This document shows, piece by piece, positions 53,816-63,370 of a DNA stretch of 64,000 nucleotides (position 1 is the first letter of the stretch; each line of letters opens with the position of its first letter). The notes below the pieces were generated by a model. That model made no database searches. It saw nothing but the letters and a program-made list of their open reading frames with translations, and had not been told where the DNA came from. Origin of the DNA: Gaiellasilicea sp963749515 (GTDB lineage: Bacteria; Actinomycetota; Thermoleophilia; Gaiellales; Gaiellaceae); NCBI GenBank assembly GCA_963749515.1, contig CAVVMR010000002.1:1-64000 (forward strand). Direction: 5' to 3'. Both the position numbers and the translations under genes were made by a program.

Positions 53816-56168
53816 CGGTGCGAGAGCCGTCGAAGGCCTTCTCGACGGCTCCTCCACCGACGATCGTGACGGTTCCCGCTGCCACCAGATCGGCCGAGGA
53901 GGTGCCGACGAAGACCTCGATCTCGCCCGGCTCCACGACGTAGGTCAGGTCGGCGTCGTAGAAGCCGACCTGACCGACGGGGATCTCGAACCGGACCGAC
54001 CTCGATGCTCCCGCAGCCACGGCGACGCGAGCGAAGCTCTTCAGCTCGAGCACCGGCCGGGTCACGCTCGAGTGCAGATCGCGCACGTATACCTGGACTA
54101 CTTCCTCGCCGGCGAGAGGCCCGGTGTTTGCGATCGACACCGACACCACGATCGAGTCGCCCGGCCCCGCCGTCGGCGTCGGTACGGCGGGATCGACCAG
54201 CGCGAACGTCGTGTAGCTCAGCCCGTGCCCGAAGGGATAGAGCGGCGACGTCGGCCCGTCGACGTACTCGCCGTGCCAGTGAGACCTGCCGCCCGAGACC
54301 TTGTGGCCGTAGAAGACCGGCAGCTGGCCGACCGAGCGGGGGAACGAGATCGGCAGCTTCCCGCCGGGGTTGACCGTCCCCGCGAGCGCCTCGGCGATGG
54401 CCGGGCCGCCTTCCTGGCCGGGAAGCCACGCGAGCAGCACGGCGGCCGACCGCCGGTGCAGCTCCTCGCTCCCGCAGGGGCGCCCGGCGACCAGAACCGT
54501 GACCACCGGCGTGCCCGTCTCGAGAACCGCCCGAGCGAGATCCTCCTGAACGCCCGGGAGCTGCAGCGACGAACGGTCGCGCCCCTCCCCGCTCGTGCAA
54601 CTCAGGGTCAGCCCCGCCTTGTCGCCGACGACGAGCACGACGACGTCGGCTGCCGCCGCGAGCTCGACCGCCTCGGAGACGCCGCTCGCGTCGTCGTCGT
54701 TCACAGCGCAGCCTCGGGCGTATCCGACGGCGTCGCCGTACGTCGCCCGGAGGGCTTCCAGAGCGGAGAGGCCCGGCACCTCGACCGGTTGCAGGTCGTG
54801 GTCGGCGGGAAGCGGAACGTCGAACGCGCTCTCCGCGCCGCCCATCTCTGCGAGCGACTCGATATGGGCCGGATACGCGTAGTCGCCGAACAGGTTGCGC
54901 ACCTCGTCGGCGTTGGGGCCGATCACCGCGATCTTGCCGGGCGCCGGCCCTAGCGGCAGCACCCCCTCGTTGCGGAGGAGCACGAGGCTCTTGCGCGCGA
55001 TCGTCGCCGCCAGCGAGCGGTGCGCATCGGTATCGACGGCCGCCAACGCTTCGCTCGCGTCGACGTAGGGGTGCTCGAACAAGCCCAGGGCGAACTTGAG
55101 CCGCAGGACGCGCCGAAGCGCGACGTCGACTGCAGCGGTATCCATGTCGCCGGTCTCGAGTGCCCTGAGCAGAGGCTCGGCGAAGCAGTCGCTGGACGGA
55201 AGCTCGACGTCGATGCCGGCGCGCAGCGCCACGATCGCGGCCTCGGACTTGCTGCGGGCGAGGCCGTGGTACACGGCGAGCTGATCGACCGAGAAGTAGT
55301 CGGCGACGACGATCCCGTCGAACCCCCAGGCGTCTCGGAGGATCCCGTTCAGCAGGTGCTCGCTCGCGGCGCACGGGACGCCGTCGAGCTCGTGGTAGCC
55401 GTTCATCACCGAGGCCAGCCCTCCGACGCGGACGGCCGCTTCGAACGGGTGGAGGAAGACCTCGCGCAGCTCACGGTCCGGCACGTGCGCCGGCGCCCAG
55501 TTCATGCCGCCTTCCGATGCGCCGTAGCCGACGAGGTGCTTCGCCGTCGCGATCACACCCGCGGCCAGATCCCGCCCCTGCAGTCCCTCGACGAAGGCCG
55601 TGCCCATGCAGGCGACGAGGTACGGATCCTCGCCGTACGTCTCCTCGGTTCGCCCCCAACGAGGGTCGCGTACGACGTCGAGCACCGGCGACAGGCCTTG
55701 ATGAGAGCCGGCCTTTCGCATCTGGACCCGGATCCCGTCGGCCATCGCAGCGTTCAGCTCCGGCTCGAACGTGCTGGCGACCCCGATCGCCTGCGGGTAC
55801 ACGGTGGAGCCACGAGCCATCAGGCCGGAGCAGATCTCCTCGTGGACGATGGCCGGGATGCCGAGCCGCGTGCCCTCGATCAGCCGTCGCTGCAGCTCAT
55901 TGGCCACGCACGCCACCTTGTCCGCCGTCAGGGTGCTCGCCCCGGCGATGCGCGTGATCTGCCCGAGCCCGTGCCGGCAGATCGCGGCGACGCCGTCATC
56001 GTCGATCTCCTCGCCGCGGACGAGCTCGAACATCCACGCCGAGCCGAGCTGTGCCACCTTCTCCGCCGGCAGCATCCGAGCCAGCAGGTCTTCCACCCGC
56101 GCCTCGATCGGGAGCTCGGCGTCGCGGTACGGCGCGTCGCGACCGACGGTGCCGGCGTCGACGGTCAT
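53808..56168 (-). CDS. Glycoside hydrolase family 3 (beta-glucosidase-like)
   Basis: 786 residues. It has an N-terminal TIM barrel with the nucleophile Asp in FDGIVVADYFS near residue 290, the GH3 (alpha/beta)6 domain with LVLLRNEGVLPLG near 395, and a C-terminal fibronectin III-like domain (VSVSIANTGPLAGEEVVQVY). No signal peptide is seen, so it acts inside the cell on the imported oligosaccharide. Its ATG overlaps the permease stop (ATGA), making it the last gene of the sugar operon. Beta-glucosidase or beta-xylosidase activity is likely. Confidence 0.93.
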   Translation of the reverse strand: MTVDAGTVGRDAPYRDAELPIEARVEDLLARMLPAEKVAQLGSAWMFELVRGEEIDDDGVAAICRHGLGQITRIAGASTLTADKVACVANELQRRLIEGTRLGIPAIVHEEICSGLMARGSTVYPQAIGVASTFEPELNAAMADGIRVQMRKAGSHQGLSPVLDVVRDPRWGRTEETYGEDPYLVACMGTAFVEGLQGRDLAAGVIATAKHLVGYGASEGGMNWAPAHVPDRELREVFLHPFEAAVRVGGLASVMNGYHELDGVPCAASEHLLNGILRDAWGFDGIVVADYFSVDQLAVYHGLARSKSEAAIVALRAGIDVELPSSDCFAEPLLRALETGDMDTAAVDVALRRVLRLKFALGLFEHPYVDASEALAAVDTDAHRSLAATIARKSLVLLRNEGVLPLGPAPGKIAVIGPNADEVRNLFGDYAYPAHIESLAEMGGAESAFDVPLPADHDLQPVEVPGLSALEALRATYGDAVGYARGCAVNDDDASGVSEAVELAAAADVVVLVVGDKAGLTLSCTSGEGRDRSSLQLPGVQEDLARAVLETGTPVVTVLVAGRPCGSEELHRRSAAVLLAWLPGQEGGPAIAEALAGTVNPGGKLPISFPRSVGQLPVFYGHKVSGGRSHWHGEYVDGPTSPLYPFGHGLSYTTFALVDPAVPTPTAGPGDSIVVSVSIANTGPLAGEEVVQVYVRDLHSSVTRPVLELKSFARVAVAAGASRSVRFEIPVGQVGFYDADLTYVVEPGEIEVFVGTSSADLVAAGTVTIVGGGAVEKAFDGSRTVS

Positions 56169-57010
56169 CCCTTGACCGCTCCGGTCAGGCCCTTCACGAA
56201 CTGGCGCTCGGCCACGAGATAGAAGAGGAGCGCCGGGATCATTGCGAGCGACGTGAATGCCAGCACGCGCGCCGTGTCGGTCGTGTACTGCGTCGAGAAG
56301 TTCGTGACGCCGATGGGAAGCGTCCAGCTACCAGCCTCGGTGAGGACGACGAGCGGTAGGAGGAACGCGTTCCAGCTGGTGACGATCGTCAGAGCGGCGA
56401 TCGTGCTCATCGCGGGACGCGACAGCGGCAGGAACACCGACCAGTAGACCCGGAGCGGACCCGCGCCGTCCAGCGTGGCCGCCTCCTCCAGCTCGCGCGG
56501 AATGGAGGCGAAGAACGGACGCAGGATGACGATCGACAACGGCAGCGTGAACGCAGCCTGGGGCAAGGCGACGCCGAGCGGCGAGTTGAGCAGCTCGAGC
56601 TGCCTGATCACGATGAACAGAGGCAGGATCGCCACGGCGATCGGGAAGAGCAGACCGAGCGTGAAGAGGGTGTAGACAGCCTCCCGGCCGCGAAACGAGA
56701 ACCGAGCGATGACGAACGCGGCGAGCGACGCGGCTGGCAGGACGAAGAGCGTGGTCAGCGTCGCGATCAGCGTGCTGTTCCCCAGCTGCCGCCAGAACGA
56801 TCCCGACTCGAGGACTCCCTCGTAGTTCTCGACGACCCACGGGCTCGGGAGCCCGATCGGATCGCGTGCCAGCTGCGGCGTATCGCGGAAGCCGCCGAGG
56901 ACGGCGTAGCCGACGGGGATGATGATCATCGCCAGAACGATGAACGCAACGAGGTAGAGGCCGGCGCGGGTGACCCACCGCGCGGCACGCGGTTGCAGGC
57001 GAGGAGTCAA
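56165..57010 (-). CDS. Carbohydrate ABC transporter permease 2 (MalG-like)
   Basis: 281 residues from TTG 57010, which overlaps the upstream stop as TTGA; no ATG or GTG fits as well. Six membrane helices. The EAA loop, which contacts the ATPase, is ELEEAATLDGAGPLRVYWSV near residue 190. The C-terminus RQFVKGLTGAVKG is typical. It pairs with the permease at 57007-57936. The ATPase is not in this operon, so a shared MsiK-like ATPase is probably used. Confidence 0.93.
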   Translation of the reverse strand: MTPRLQPRAARWVTRAGLYLVAFIVLAMIIIPVGYAVLGGFRDTPQLARDPIGLPSPWVVENYEGVLESGSFWRQLGNSTLIATLTTLFVLPAASLAAFVIARFSFRGREAVYTLFTLGLLFPIAVAILPLFIVIRQLELLNSPLGVALPQAAFTLPLSIVILRPFFASIPRELEEAATLDGAGPLRVYWSVFLPLSRPAMSTIAALTIVTSWNAFLLPLVVLTEAGSWTLPIGVTNFSTQYTTDTARVLAFTSLAMIPALLFYLVAERQFVKGLTGAVKG

Positions 57011-57936
57011 CGAGCTCCCATCGCGGTGGCGCCTTCGATGTCCCGCCGGAGCACCCACCGCTGGTAGGCCAGGGCGACGACGAGCGAGAGCGCGAAGACG
57101 ATGACGGAGACGGCGCTGGCGTAGCCGAACTCGGACCGTCGGTAGCCCCAGTCGATCAGGTACGTGGCCATCGTGTTCGACGCATCCACCGGGCCTCCGC
57201 CGGTCATCACCCAGACGAGATCGAACACCTGCAGCGACCCGATGATCGCGAGGAACGCCGAGACCCTGAGCGTTGGGCCGAGCAGTGGCAGCGTGATGTA
57301 GCGGAACGTCTTCCAGGCCGACGCGCCGTCGACGGCCGCAGCCTCGGTGAGCTCGCGCGGGATCTGCTGGAGCCCGGCCAGCATCAGGATCATGTGGAAG
57401 CCGAAGTACTTCCACGAGATGACGAAGAAGACGCTGTACAGGACGATGTCCGGATTCGCGATCCAGAGGCCCTGGAACGGCTCGCTGGTGGCGGTCGAGA
57501 CGGTGCCGTCGAGGAGGCCGTCGGGCCGGAAGATCTGGCGCCAGACGACCGCCGTGACGACCTCGCTGAGCGCGAAAGGCGCGAAGAACAGCACCCGCAT
57601 GAGCGTCCTGCCGCGGAGATTCTGGTCGAGCAGGACGGCGAGGAAGAGCGCGAAGGGAAGCTGCAGCAGCAGCGTCAGCCCGAGGATGATGACGTTGTGC
57701 GCCAGCGCGCCGCGGAAGACGTCGTCCTCGAAGGCGGCGGTGAAGTTCGCGAAGCCGACGAAGTCTGTGAGATCTCCGAAGCCGTTCCAGTCGTAGAGGC
57801 TGTACCGCGCGCCCTGGACGACGGGGTAGACCAGAAACACGAGGTACAGCAGGAGCGACGGCGTCAGGAACGCCAGGATCAGTGGCCAGCGCCGCGGCCT
57901 GCCGAGCGTCGGGCCGGTGGCGGCGTGCTCGGTCAT
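57007..57936 (-). CDS. Carbohydrate ABC transporter permease 1 (MalF-like)
   Basis: 309 residues, six membrane helices. It starts PLILAFLTPSLLLYLVFLVY and carries YSLYDWNGFGDLTDFVGFAN, typical of MalF-type CUT1 permeases. The EAA loop is ELTEAAAVDGASAWKTFRYI near residue 205. It starts 60 bases after the binding-protein gene and overlaps the second permease gene. Confidence 0.95.
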   Translation of the reverse strand: MTEHAATGPTLGRPRRWPLILAFLTPSLLLYLVFLVYPVVQGARYSLYDWNGFGDLTDFVGFANFTAAFEDDVFRGALAHNVIILGLTLLLQLPFALFLAVLLDQNLRGRTLMRVLFFAPFALSEVVTAVVWRQIFRPDGLLDGTVSTATSEPFQGLWIANPDIVLYSVFFVISWKYFGFHMILMLAGLQQIPRELTEAAAVDGASAWKTFRYITLPLLGPTLRVSAFLAIIGSLQVFDLVWVMTGGGPVDASNTMATYLIDWGYRRSEFGYASAVSVIVFALSLVVALAYQRWVLRRDIEGATAMGAR

Positions 57937-57996
57937 GCGGTGCTCACCCGGGGGTGGGCCGAGCCGGCGCGGCCGCCGGCTCGGCCCGGAGGAGAA

Positions 57997-59346
57997 CTAC
58001 TTCCAGGCGCCGTTGACCGCATCGACCACGCTTTTCGGCGTGCCGCGCCCGGCGAACAGCGTCACGATCGAGTCGTTGACCGCAGCGCCGACCTCCGGCG
58101 GGTACGCCTGGTCGAGGTAGAGCTGCACGTAATCCGCTTCTCCACGCGACTCGATCACGTCGACGAGGTTCGGATCGGTGATCGAGTCCTCCGACCCGAC
58201 GGTCGTCGGCAGGAGGTTCGCCTCGCTGCCCACCCGCTTCGCGACCTCGGGGCTCGAGAGGTACTCGAGGAACTCGACCGCCTCGGGCGGCGCGTCCTTG
58301 CCGACGGCGAAGCCGTTGCCGCCGCCGAACGCGTCCTTCGGGTCGCCCTCACCGCCTTCGATCTCCGGAAACGGGAACCAGCCGAGGTTCTCGCCGAGGC
58401 CGGGTCCGTTCGCCTCCATCGTGCCCGGAGCCCAGTGGCCCATGAGCAGCATCGCGGCCTTGCCGTTCGAGATCACTCCCGCCGCCCCGTCCGGTCCGTC
58501 CCACGGGGTCGCGAGGAAGCCTGACTGGAACGGCTCGAGTGCGACGAGGCGCTCGATCTCCTCGCCCGCACGGATGAAAGCCGGGTCGTCGAAGTTCTCG
58601 TCGATCCCCGCCTGCTGCATCACCTCGGCGCCCGCCACGCGCAGAGCCAGGTAGCCGTACCAGAACATCCCCGGCCACTTGTCGCCGGCAGCGAGCGAGA
58701 TCGGCGTGATCCCGGCGTCCTTCAGCATCTCGACGTCCTCGAGGAGCTCGTCCCACGTCGCAGGTGGTGCGTCGATTCCGGCCTGCTCGAACAGCGCCTT
58801 GTTGTACCAGACGCCGACGATGCCGAGGTCGAAGGGGACGCCGTACATCTTTTCCTCGATCTCCATCATGCTCGCGGCTGCGCCGTTGAGCTCGTGGTCC
58901 CAGGACTCGACGTCCTCGGTGATGTCCTTGACGAGTCCGGCGTCCACCTGCTCGCGAAGTCCGCCGCCGCCCCACGACTGGAAGATGTCGGGGACGTCGC
59001 CGGCCTGCAGGTTCGTCTGCAGGGCCTTCTTGAACGCCTCGTTCTCCTGCACGGTGATGTCGATCTTGACGTTCGGGTGGTCTGCCATGTACTCGTCGGC
59101 GACCGTCTTCCACAGGGTGAGGCCTGGATCACTGTTCTGGATGTGCCACCACTCGACGGTGACGGCTTCCCCGCCGGTCGTCGAGGTGGCGCCGGCTCCC
59201 TCATCCGCCGACTCGTCGTCCCCGCCGCACGCCGCCAGCAGCAGCGCCAGCGCGGCGGCGAGCAGCAGGAGTTGGACTCTCAGCCTGCCCCTTCTCTTTC
59301 TTGCGCCCGAAATGGGGTCCGCGTCGTCCGCACGCCGGCCGTTCAT
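57997..59346 (-). CDS. Sugar ABC transporter substrate-binding lipoprotein
   Basis: 449 residues from ATG 59346, with AGGAGG eight bases upstream; the GTG at 59355 touches that ribosome site. A lipobox (LLLAACGG) indicates lipid anchoring. The mature part begins with an acidic linker and then VTVEWWHIQNSDPGLTLWKT, a family 1 solute-binding fold. It captures a sugar, probably a beta-glucoside given the GH3 gene. First gene of the operon. Confidence 0.95.
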   Translation of the reverse strand: MNGRRADDADPISGARKRRGRLRVQLLLLAAALALLLAACGGDDESADEGAGATSTTGGEAVTVEWWHIQNSDPGLTLWKTVADEYMADHPNVKIDITVQENEAFKKALQTNLQAGDVPDIFQSWGGGGLREQVDAGLVKDITEDVESWDHELNGAAASMMEIEEKMYGVPFDLGIVGVWYNKALFEQAGIDAPPATWDELLEDVEMLKDAGITPISLAAGDKWPGMFWYGYLALRVAGAEVMQQAGIDENFDDPAFIRAGEEIERLVALEPFQSGFLATPWDGPDGAAGVISNGKAAMLLMGHWAPGTMEANGPGLGENLGWFPFPEIEGGEGDPKDAFGGGNGFAVGKDAPPEAVEFLEYLSSPEVAKRVGSEANLLPTTVGSEDSITDPNLVDVIESRGEADYVQLYLDQAYPPEVGAAVNDSIVTLFAGRGTPKSVVDAVNGAWK

Positions 59347-59396
59347 CACGCCCACCTCCTGTCCCTCGTCGACCTTGTTCGCCGTTGGCGCGGCCG

Positions 59397-59440
59397 ATCA
59401 TGGCGTACCGGCGATCGTTAGTCAACCGTTATCGATAACG
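59397..59440. promoter_or_regulatory. Divergent promoters with LacI operator
   Basis: A perfect 14-base palindrome, CGTTATCGATAACG, lies at 59427-59440. On the minus strand TTGACT (59425-59420) and CATGAT (59402-59397), 17 bases apart, form the sugar operon promoter just beside it. On the plus strand a -10-like TATCAT (59453-59458) lies nine bases before the lacI-type ATG. The palindrome would block both. Confidence 0.8.
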
Positions 59441-59466
59441 ATTTCGAAGCGCTATCATCGCGTTTC

Positions 59467-60474
59467 ATGGGAGGCGGACGCGTGACGATCGGAGACGTCG
59501 CGGCGCAGGCGGGCGTGTCCGTCTCGACGGTGTCGAAGGTGATCAACGACCGCTACGGCGTGGCCGAGACGACATCCGCGCGGATTCGCACCGTGATCGA
59601 CGAGTTGGGGTACCACGCGAGCCTCGCCGGCCAGAGCCTGCGCAGCAGGCGCACGAACGTGATCGGCGTGCTCGTCCGTGACATCGAGCCGTTCAGCGCA
59701 GAGCTCCTCAAGGGGGTCGCCGAGGGCATCCAGGGCACGGGGTTCGAGCTCGTGGTGTTTTCCGGTTGCGGCCAGCAGCCCGACCAGGCCGGCTGGGAGC
59801 GTCGCTACCTCGCGCGGATCACCGGCACGCTCGCGGACGGCGTCATCCTCGTCACGCCGGGGAGTGTCGATGCGGCGGCCGGTTCGCCGGTGGTCGCCGT
59901 CGACCACAACGTCCACTCCTCCGCACTGCCGACGGTCGATTCGGAGAACTTTCTCGGCGCCGTCTCCGCTGTCGAGTACCTGATCGGGCTCGGCCACCGG
60001 CGCATCGGGTTCGTCGCCGGGCGGACCGATCTCGAGTCGGCTCGGCTGCGGGAGGCCGCGTACCGGCACGCGCTCGAGCAGGCGGGGATCGCCTTCGATC
60101 CGATTCTCGTCCAAGAAGGCGGCTTCCAGCCGGAGACCGCGCACGAGGCGACGGAGAGGCTGCTGGCGGTCCAGATGCGGCCCACGGCGATCTTCGCAGC
60201 CAACGACGGGATGGCGCTCGCCGTCATCTCCGCGGCGACCGCCCGCGGCCTGGCGATACCCGGTGACCTGTCGGTGATCGGCTTCGACAACGTGCCGGAG
60301 TCGGCGCTCGCCACGCCGCCGCTCACGACCGTCGAGCAGCCGATCCGTCAGATGGGCGTCGAGGCGGTTCGCATCCTGCTGGCGTTGCTCGAGGACCCGG
60401 CGCGGATGCCCGAGCGGGTCGTGCTGCCCACGCGGCTCATCATCCGCCAGTCGTGCCGGTCGATCGGGACGTGA
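59467..60474 (+). CDS. LacI-family transcriptional regulator
   Basis: 335 residues from ATG 59467. The helix-turn-helix is VTIGDVAAQAGVSVSTVSKV with hinge helix LRSRRTN near residue 60. The periplasmic-binding-protein-like sugar domain follows (VIGVLVRDIEPFSAELLKGV, PTAIFAANDGMALAVISAAT, VIGFDNVPESALATPPLTTV). It is divergent from the sugar operon and should repress it until a sugar binds. The mRNA is probably nearly leaderless. Confidence 0.95.
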   Translation: MGGGRVTIGDVAAQAGVSVSTVSKVINDRYGVAETTSARIRTVIDELGYHASLAGQSLRSRRTNVIGVLVRDIEPFSAELLKGVAEGIQGTGFELVVFSGCGQQPDQAGWERRYLARITGTLADGVILVTPGSVDAAAGSPVVAVDHNVHSSALPTVDSENFLGAVSAVEYLIGLGHRRIGFVAGRTDLESARLREAAYRHALEQAGIAFDPILVQEGGFQPETAHEATERLLAVQMRPTAIFAANDGMALAVISAATARGLAIPGDLSVIGFDNVPESALATPPLTTVEQPIRQMGVEAVRILLALLEDPARMPERVVLPTRLIIRQSCRSIGT

Positions 60475-61168
60475 GGCGGCGCTCCTCGAGCGCCTCGAGG
60501 ATCAGGTCGAGCCCGTACTCGAACGCCTCCGCGAAGTCGTAGCCGACCTTGGCGACGTGCCCGGCGACGACCTCGGCGAGGTAGGGGAACTCGTCCGCGA
60601 GCGCACCCATCTGTCGCCCGTCTGCGAGCTCGGCGAACTCCCGGTACTGCTCCTCCGCGAACGCTGCGCTCTCCTCGGCGCTCTCGAACGGGAGGCTCTT
60701 CTCCTGGAGGGCGAAGCCGTAGATGTAGGCGTCCTGGACGGAGTACGCGTGGATGGTCAACTCGATCGAGAAGCCGGCTTCCCGCAGGCACCCGAGGACG
60801 GCATCGTGCAGGCGGAGACTGTTCGGCCCCGGCGTCGTACGCGACTCCATCACCCCCACCGCCCAGCGGTTGCGGTTCAGCGCTTCGCGGGTCGAGAACG
60901 CGCGCCGGCGCATCGCCGTCCTCCAGTCGACGTCGGTCGTCGGCAGCTCGATCTCGCCGAAGACGATGTCGATCATCCCGTCGAGGAGCTCGTCCTTGTT
61001 GGCCACGTGGTGATAGAGCGACATCGCGCCTGCGCCGAGCTCGTCGGCGAGCCGGCGCATCGTCAGCGACTCGAGCCCGTCGCGCGCCGCGAGCGCAACG
61101 GCAGCCTGCAGCACGTGCTCCTTGCTCAGCCGCCCACGCGGCGAGGGTGCTGGCTTTGCTTCCGCCAT
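60440..61168 (-). CDS. TetR/AcrR-family regulator
   Basis: 242 residues. The helix-turn-helix is LESLTMRRLADELGAGAMSL followed by YHHVANKDELLDGMIDIVFG, and the C-terminal domain resembles TetR_C. Its end overlaps the convergent LacI gene by 35 bases. A TCGTAC-AAC-GTACGA palindrome lies 12 bases before its start, which suggests autoregulation. No adjacent transporter or enzyme target is obvious. Confidence 0.92.
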   Translation of the reverse strand: MAEAKPAPSPRGRLSKEHVLQAAVALAARDGLESLTMRRLADELGAGAMSLYHHVANKDELLDGMIDIVFGEIELPTTDVDWRTAMRRRAFSTREALNRNRWAVGVMESRTTPGPNSLRLHDAVLGCLREAGFSIELTIHAYSVQDAYIYGFALQEKSLPFESAEESAAFAEEQYREFAELADGRQMGALADEFPYLAEVVAGHVAKVGYDFAEAFEYGLDLILEALEERRLTSRSTGTTGG

Positions 61169-61180
61169 GCCTGACGCACA

Positions 61181-61195
61181 TCGTACAACGTACGA
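61181..61195. promoter_or_regulatory. TetR-type operator
   Basis: TCGTAC-AAC-GTACGA, a perfect inverted repeat of six bases with a 3-base centre, is 12 bases upstream of the TetR gene. The cytochrome gene ends 9 bases to its right, so the TetR gene itself is the likely target. Confidence 0.7.
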
Positions 61196-61204
61196 AAGCC
61201 GTCG

Positions 61205-62594
61205 CTACTGCGAGCGGAGGTACTGGACGAGATCGCTCTTCTCGCCGCCGCTGAGCTCGAGGTCGTGGCAGCTGTCGTAGTGCTCGACCACCGACCTCAA
61301 CGTCGGGAAGCGGCCGTCGTGGTAGAAGCCGCCCTTGCTACGCGTGAAGAGCCCCGCCAGCGGCGTCGTCCGGTATCGCCGGGTTGGAGAGCGGTTGGCG
61401 GTGAAGGCGTCGATGCAGACATCCGCCGGCTCGACGAGGTTCCAGCCGGCCTGCGTCCCGATCGGCTGCATATGGCAGCCCTGGCAGCCGCCCTTGCCCT
61501 CGAAGACGGCGCGGCCGCGGCGCGCAGCGGCTGCGTCGAACGACCCCTTCGGCGGCTCGGGCGCGGGGAGAGCCAGTTGGTAGAAGTGGAGAGCCGGCAG
61601 CTTCGGCGTGATCAGATCGGGGCGATTGCGGACATGGCCGAAGCGGTTCTCTCGCAGCCACCGGGAACTGCTGCGCGTTGTCGAGCCGGTCGTCGTCGAA
61701 GTTGCCGCGGCCGTGCAGCTCGAGGTTGGCGACGAGCGCGTTCCAGTACGTCACGGAGCCCCAGCCGGTGTACGTCGCGAGGTCGACGCCGGCAAGCCCG
61801 AACGCCGGCGGGATCAGCGTCGCCGCAGTGCGTCCGTCGGGCCGGAAGGCCTTGCCGTCGAAGAAGAGCACTGCGTCGAACCGACCCGGGCCCCAGCTGG
61901 CGAGGACCTTGTTCACCGTCGCCTCGTCGACGCCGAGAACATCGGTGAGCGGCTTCTTGTTCGGCGCCAGCCCGACGATGGCGCCGACGTTGAGGTCACG
62001 GTTCGGCCAGCCGTCGAGGCGGCGACCGATGCCGGCGGCAAACGAGTCGTCGACCATCGAGTGGCACGACGCACAGGTCAGACCGACCGACGTCAGCCGG
62101 CCGCCGTTGTCGAAAAAGCCTTTGACGCCGACGACCGCGTTCAGCTTCAGCAAGGCCAGCGTCACCGCGGGGTCGTTCAAGTCGACCTGGCCGGCCTTGA
62201 TCGCCGCCGCGGTCTGCTTCGGGATCGCCGCAGAGTCGACCTTGAGCCCGGCGGCGAGCGCTGCCTTCGGGCTGAGGCCGGGGCCGACGCCACCGTTCCT
62301 GGCGCCGGCGATGGCGCGATGGAGCTGCAGCGCGTCGCCCCAGAAAGCCTGGTCTCCGAACGTGTCGTGGCGGAAGGTGTTTCGCCCGGCGAGGAAGAGG
62401 GCGCGGCTGTTTCTCTCGTTGCGGGCATCCGCGGCTGCACCGGACGGCTTCGCCTCGGTCCTCGAGACCGCGGCAAGCGTGCCGTTGACGACCACGAAGG
62501 CCACGTAGCCGACGAGCAGCGCGCCGGCGAGCATGGCCAACCTGCCAAGTGATCTGCCGATCACCGCCACCTGCCGAGGGTACGAAGCGGCCAC
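61205..62594 (-). pseudogene. Di-haem cytochrome c peroxidase-like protein, one frameshift
   Basis: About 462 residues; the start is uncertain (GTG 62594 or later GTGs). One N-terminal membrane helix (LAMLAGALLVGYVAFVVVNG) anchors the protein outside. Haem-binding motifs are CASCH near residue 177 and CQGCH in the C-terminal part. The reading shifts one base near 61660, from DNAQQFPVAARE to NRFGHVRNRPDLITPKLPAL, and ends LVQYLRSQ. MauG/CcpA-type proteins reduce H2O2 or modify proteins. A CRP/FNR-type site lies just upstream. Confidence 0.8.
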
Positions 62595-62604
62595 ACGTGG
62601 AGGT

Positions 62605-62620
62605 TGTGATCTCTGTCACA
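62605..62620. promoter_or_regulatory. CRP/FNR-type binding site before the cytochrome gene
   Basis: TGTGA-TCTCTG-TCACA, an exact match to the classic CRP-family pattern, lies 11 bases before the cytochrome gene and 13 bases after the Crp/Fnr gene stop. Confidence 0.75.
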
Positions 62621-62632
62621 TCCCGCGCGAGG

Positions 62633-63310
62633 TCAGCTCCGGGTCGCGGCGACGATCGACTCCGGCGACACGAGCAGCCGGTAGCTGTGGCCGGAACGGG
62701 CGACGAATCCGGAGCGCTGCAGCTCGTCGAGGGCTCGCGTCACGGTCTCCCGGGACGAGCCGACCATCTCCGCGAGGAGCGAGTGGCTGATCGGAAAGTC
62801 GATCCGCACCCCGTCCCGCGCGACCCGGCCGTAGCTGCGTGCCAGCTGCAGCAGCTTCCGCCGCACCCGCACGCTGTGCCGCGCGCTGGCGAAGTTGCTG
62901 AGGTTCTCCTGCTTCTCACCGAGCGACGCGGTCAGCTGTTCGACCAGCGTCTGGGCCGCACCCGGGAGCGCCATCAGCTCGTGGGTCACGAAGGGCGAGA
63001 GCTCGGTCAGCCGCGACTCAACCAGACCGGACAGCATCTCCTCCTCGGCAGGGGGCAGGATGATCCGGCCCGGCCCTGCCTCGCACGTGACGATCGACCG
63101 CGACGACTGCTCGAAGCTCGCCCGGACGACCACGAACCCTTGCTCGACGACGAGGAGCGGCGCCGAGTCGAACGAGCTGCTGAAGTACACCTCGCCGGCC
63201 GCGATCTCGATCGTCGGACACAGGGCCAGGAGCGCCTCGACCCGACCCGACTCGGAGTCGGGGATCGGGTCGAGCAGGCTTCGCAGGATCGCGCCGGAGT
63301 CGTGGTGCAC
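62633..63310 (-). CDS. Crp/Fnr-family transcriptional regulator
   Basis: 225 residues from GTG 63310. A cyclic-nucleotide-type beta-barrel (IEIAAGEVYFSSSFDSAPLL) is followed by the dimer helix and a winged helix (FPISHSLLAEMVGSSRETVT with RALDELQRSGFV). No N-terminal Cys cluster is present, so it is not an oxygen-sensing FNR with an Fe-S centre. The Arg-Ser of the cAMP pocket is not evident. It probably controls the adjacent cytochrome gene and itself. Confidence 0.93.
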   Translation of the reverse strand: MHHDSGAILRSLLDPIPDSESGRVEALLALCPTIEIAAGEVYFSSSFDSAPLLVVEQGFVVVRASFEQSSRSIVTCEAGPGRIILPPAEEEMLSGLVESRLTELSPFVTHELMALPGAAQTLVEQLTASLGEKQENLSNFASARHSVRVRRKLLQLARSYGRVARDGVRIDFPISHSLLAEMVGSSRETVTRALDELQRSGFVARSGHSYRLLVSPESIVAATRS

Positions 63311-63311
63311 A

Positions 63312-63327
63312 GGTGATAGGTGTCACA
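63312..63327. promoter_or_regulatory. CRP/FNR-type site at the regulator start
   Basis: GGTGA-TAGGTG-TCACA differs by one base from TGTGA-N6-TCACA and is directly before the regulator's start codon. It is a likely autoregulatory site. Confidence 0.65.
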
Positions 63328-63370
63328 ACGCTCGTGTTTCTTACGCAGCCTCCGTGTCCGCGAGCTTCGG

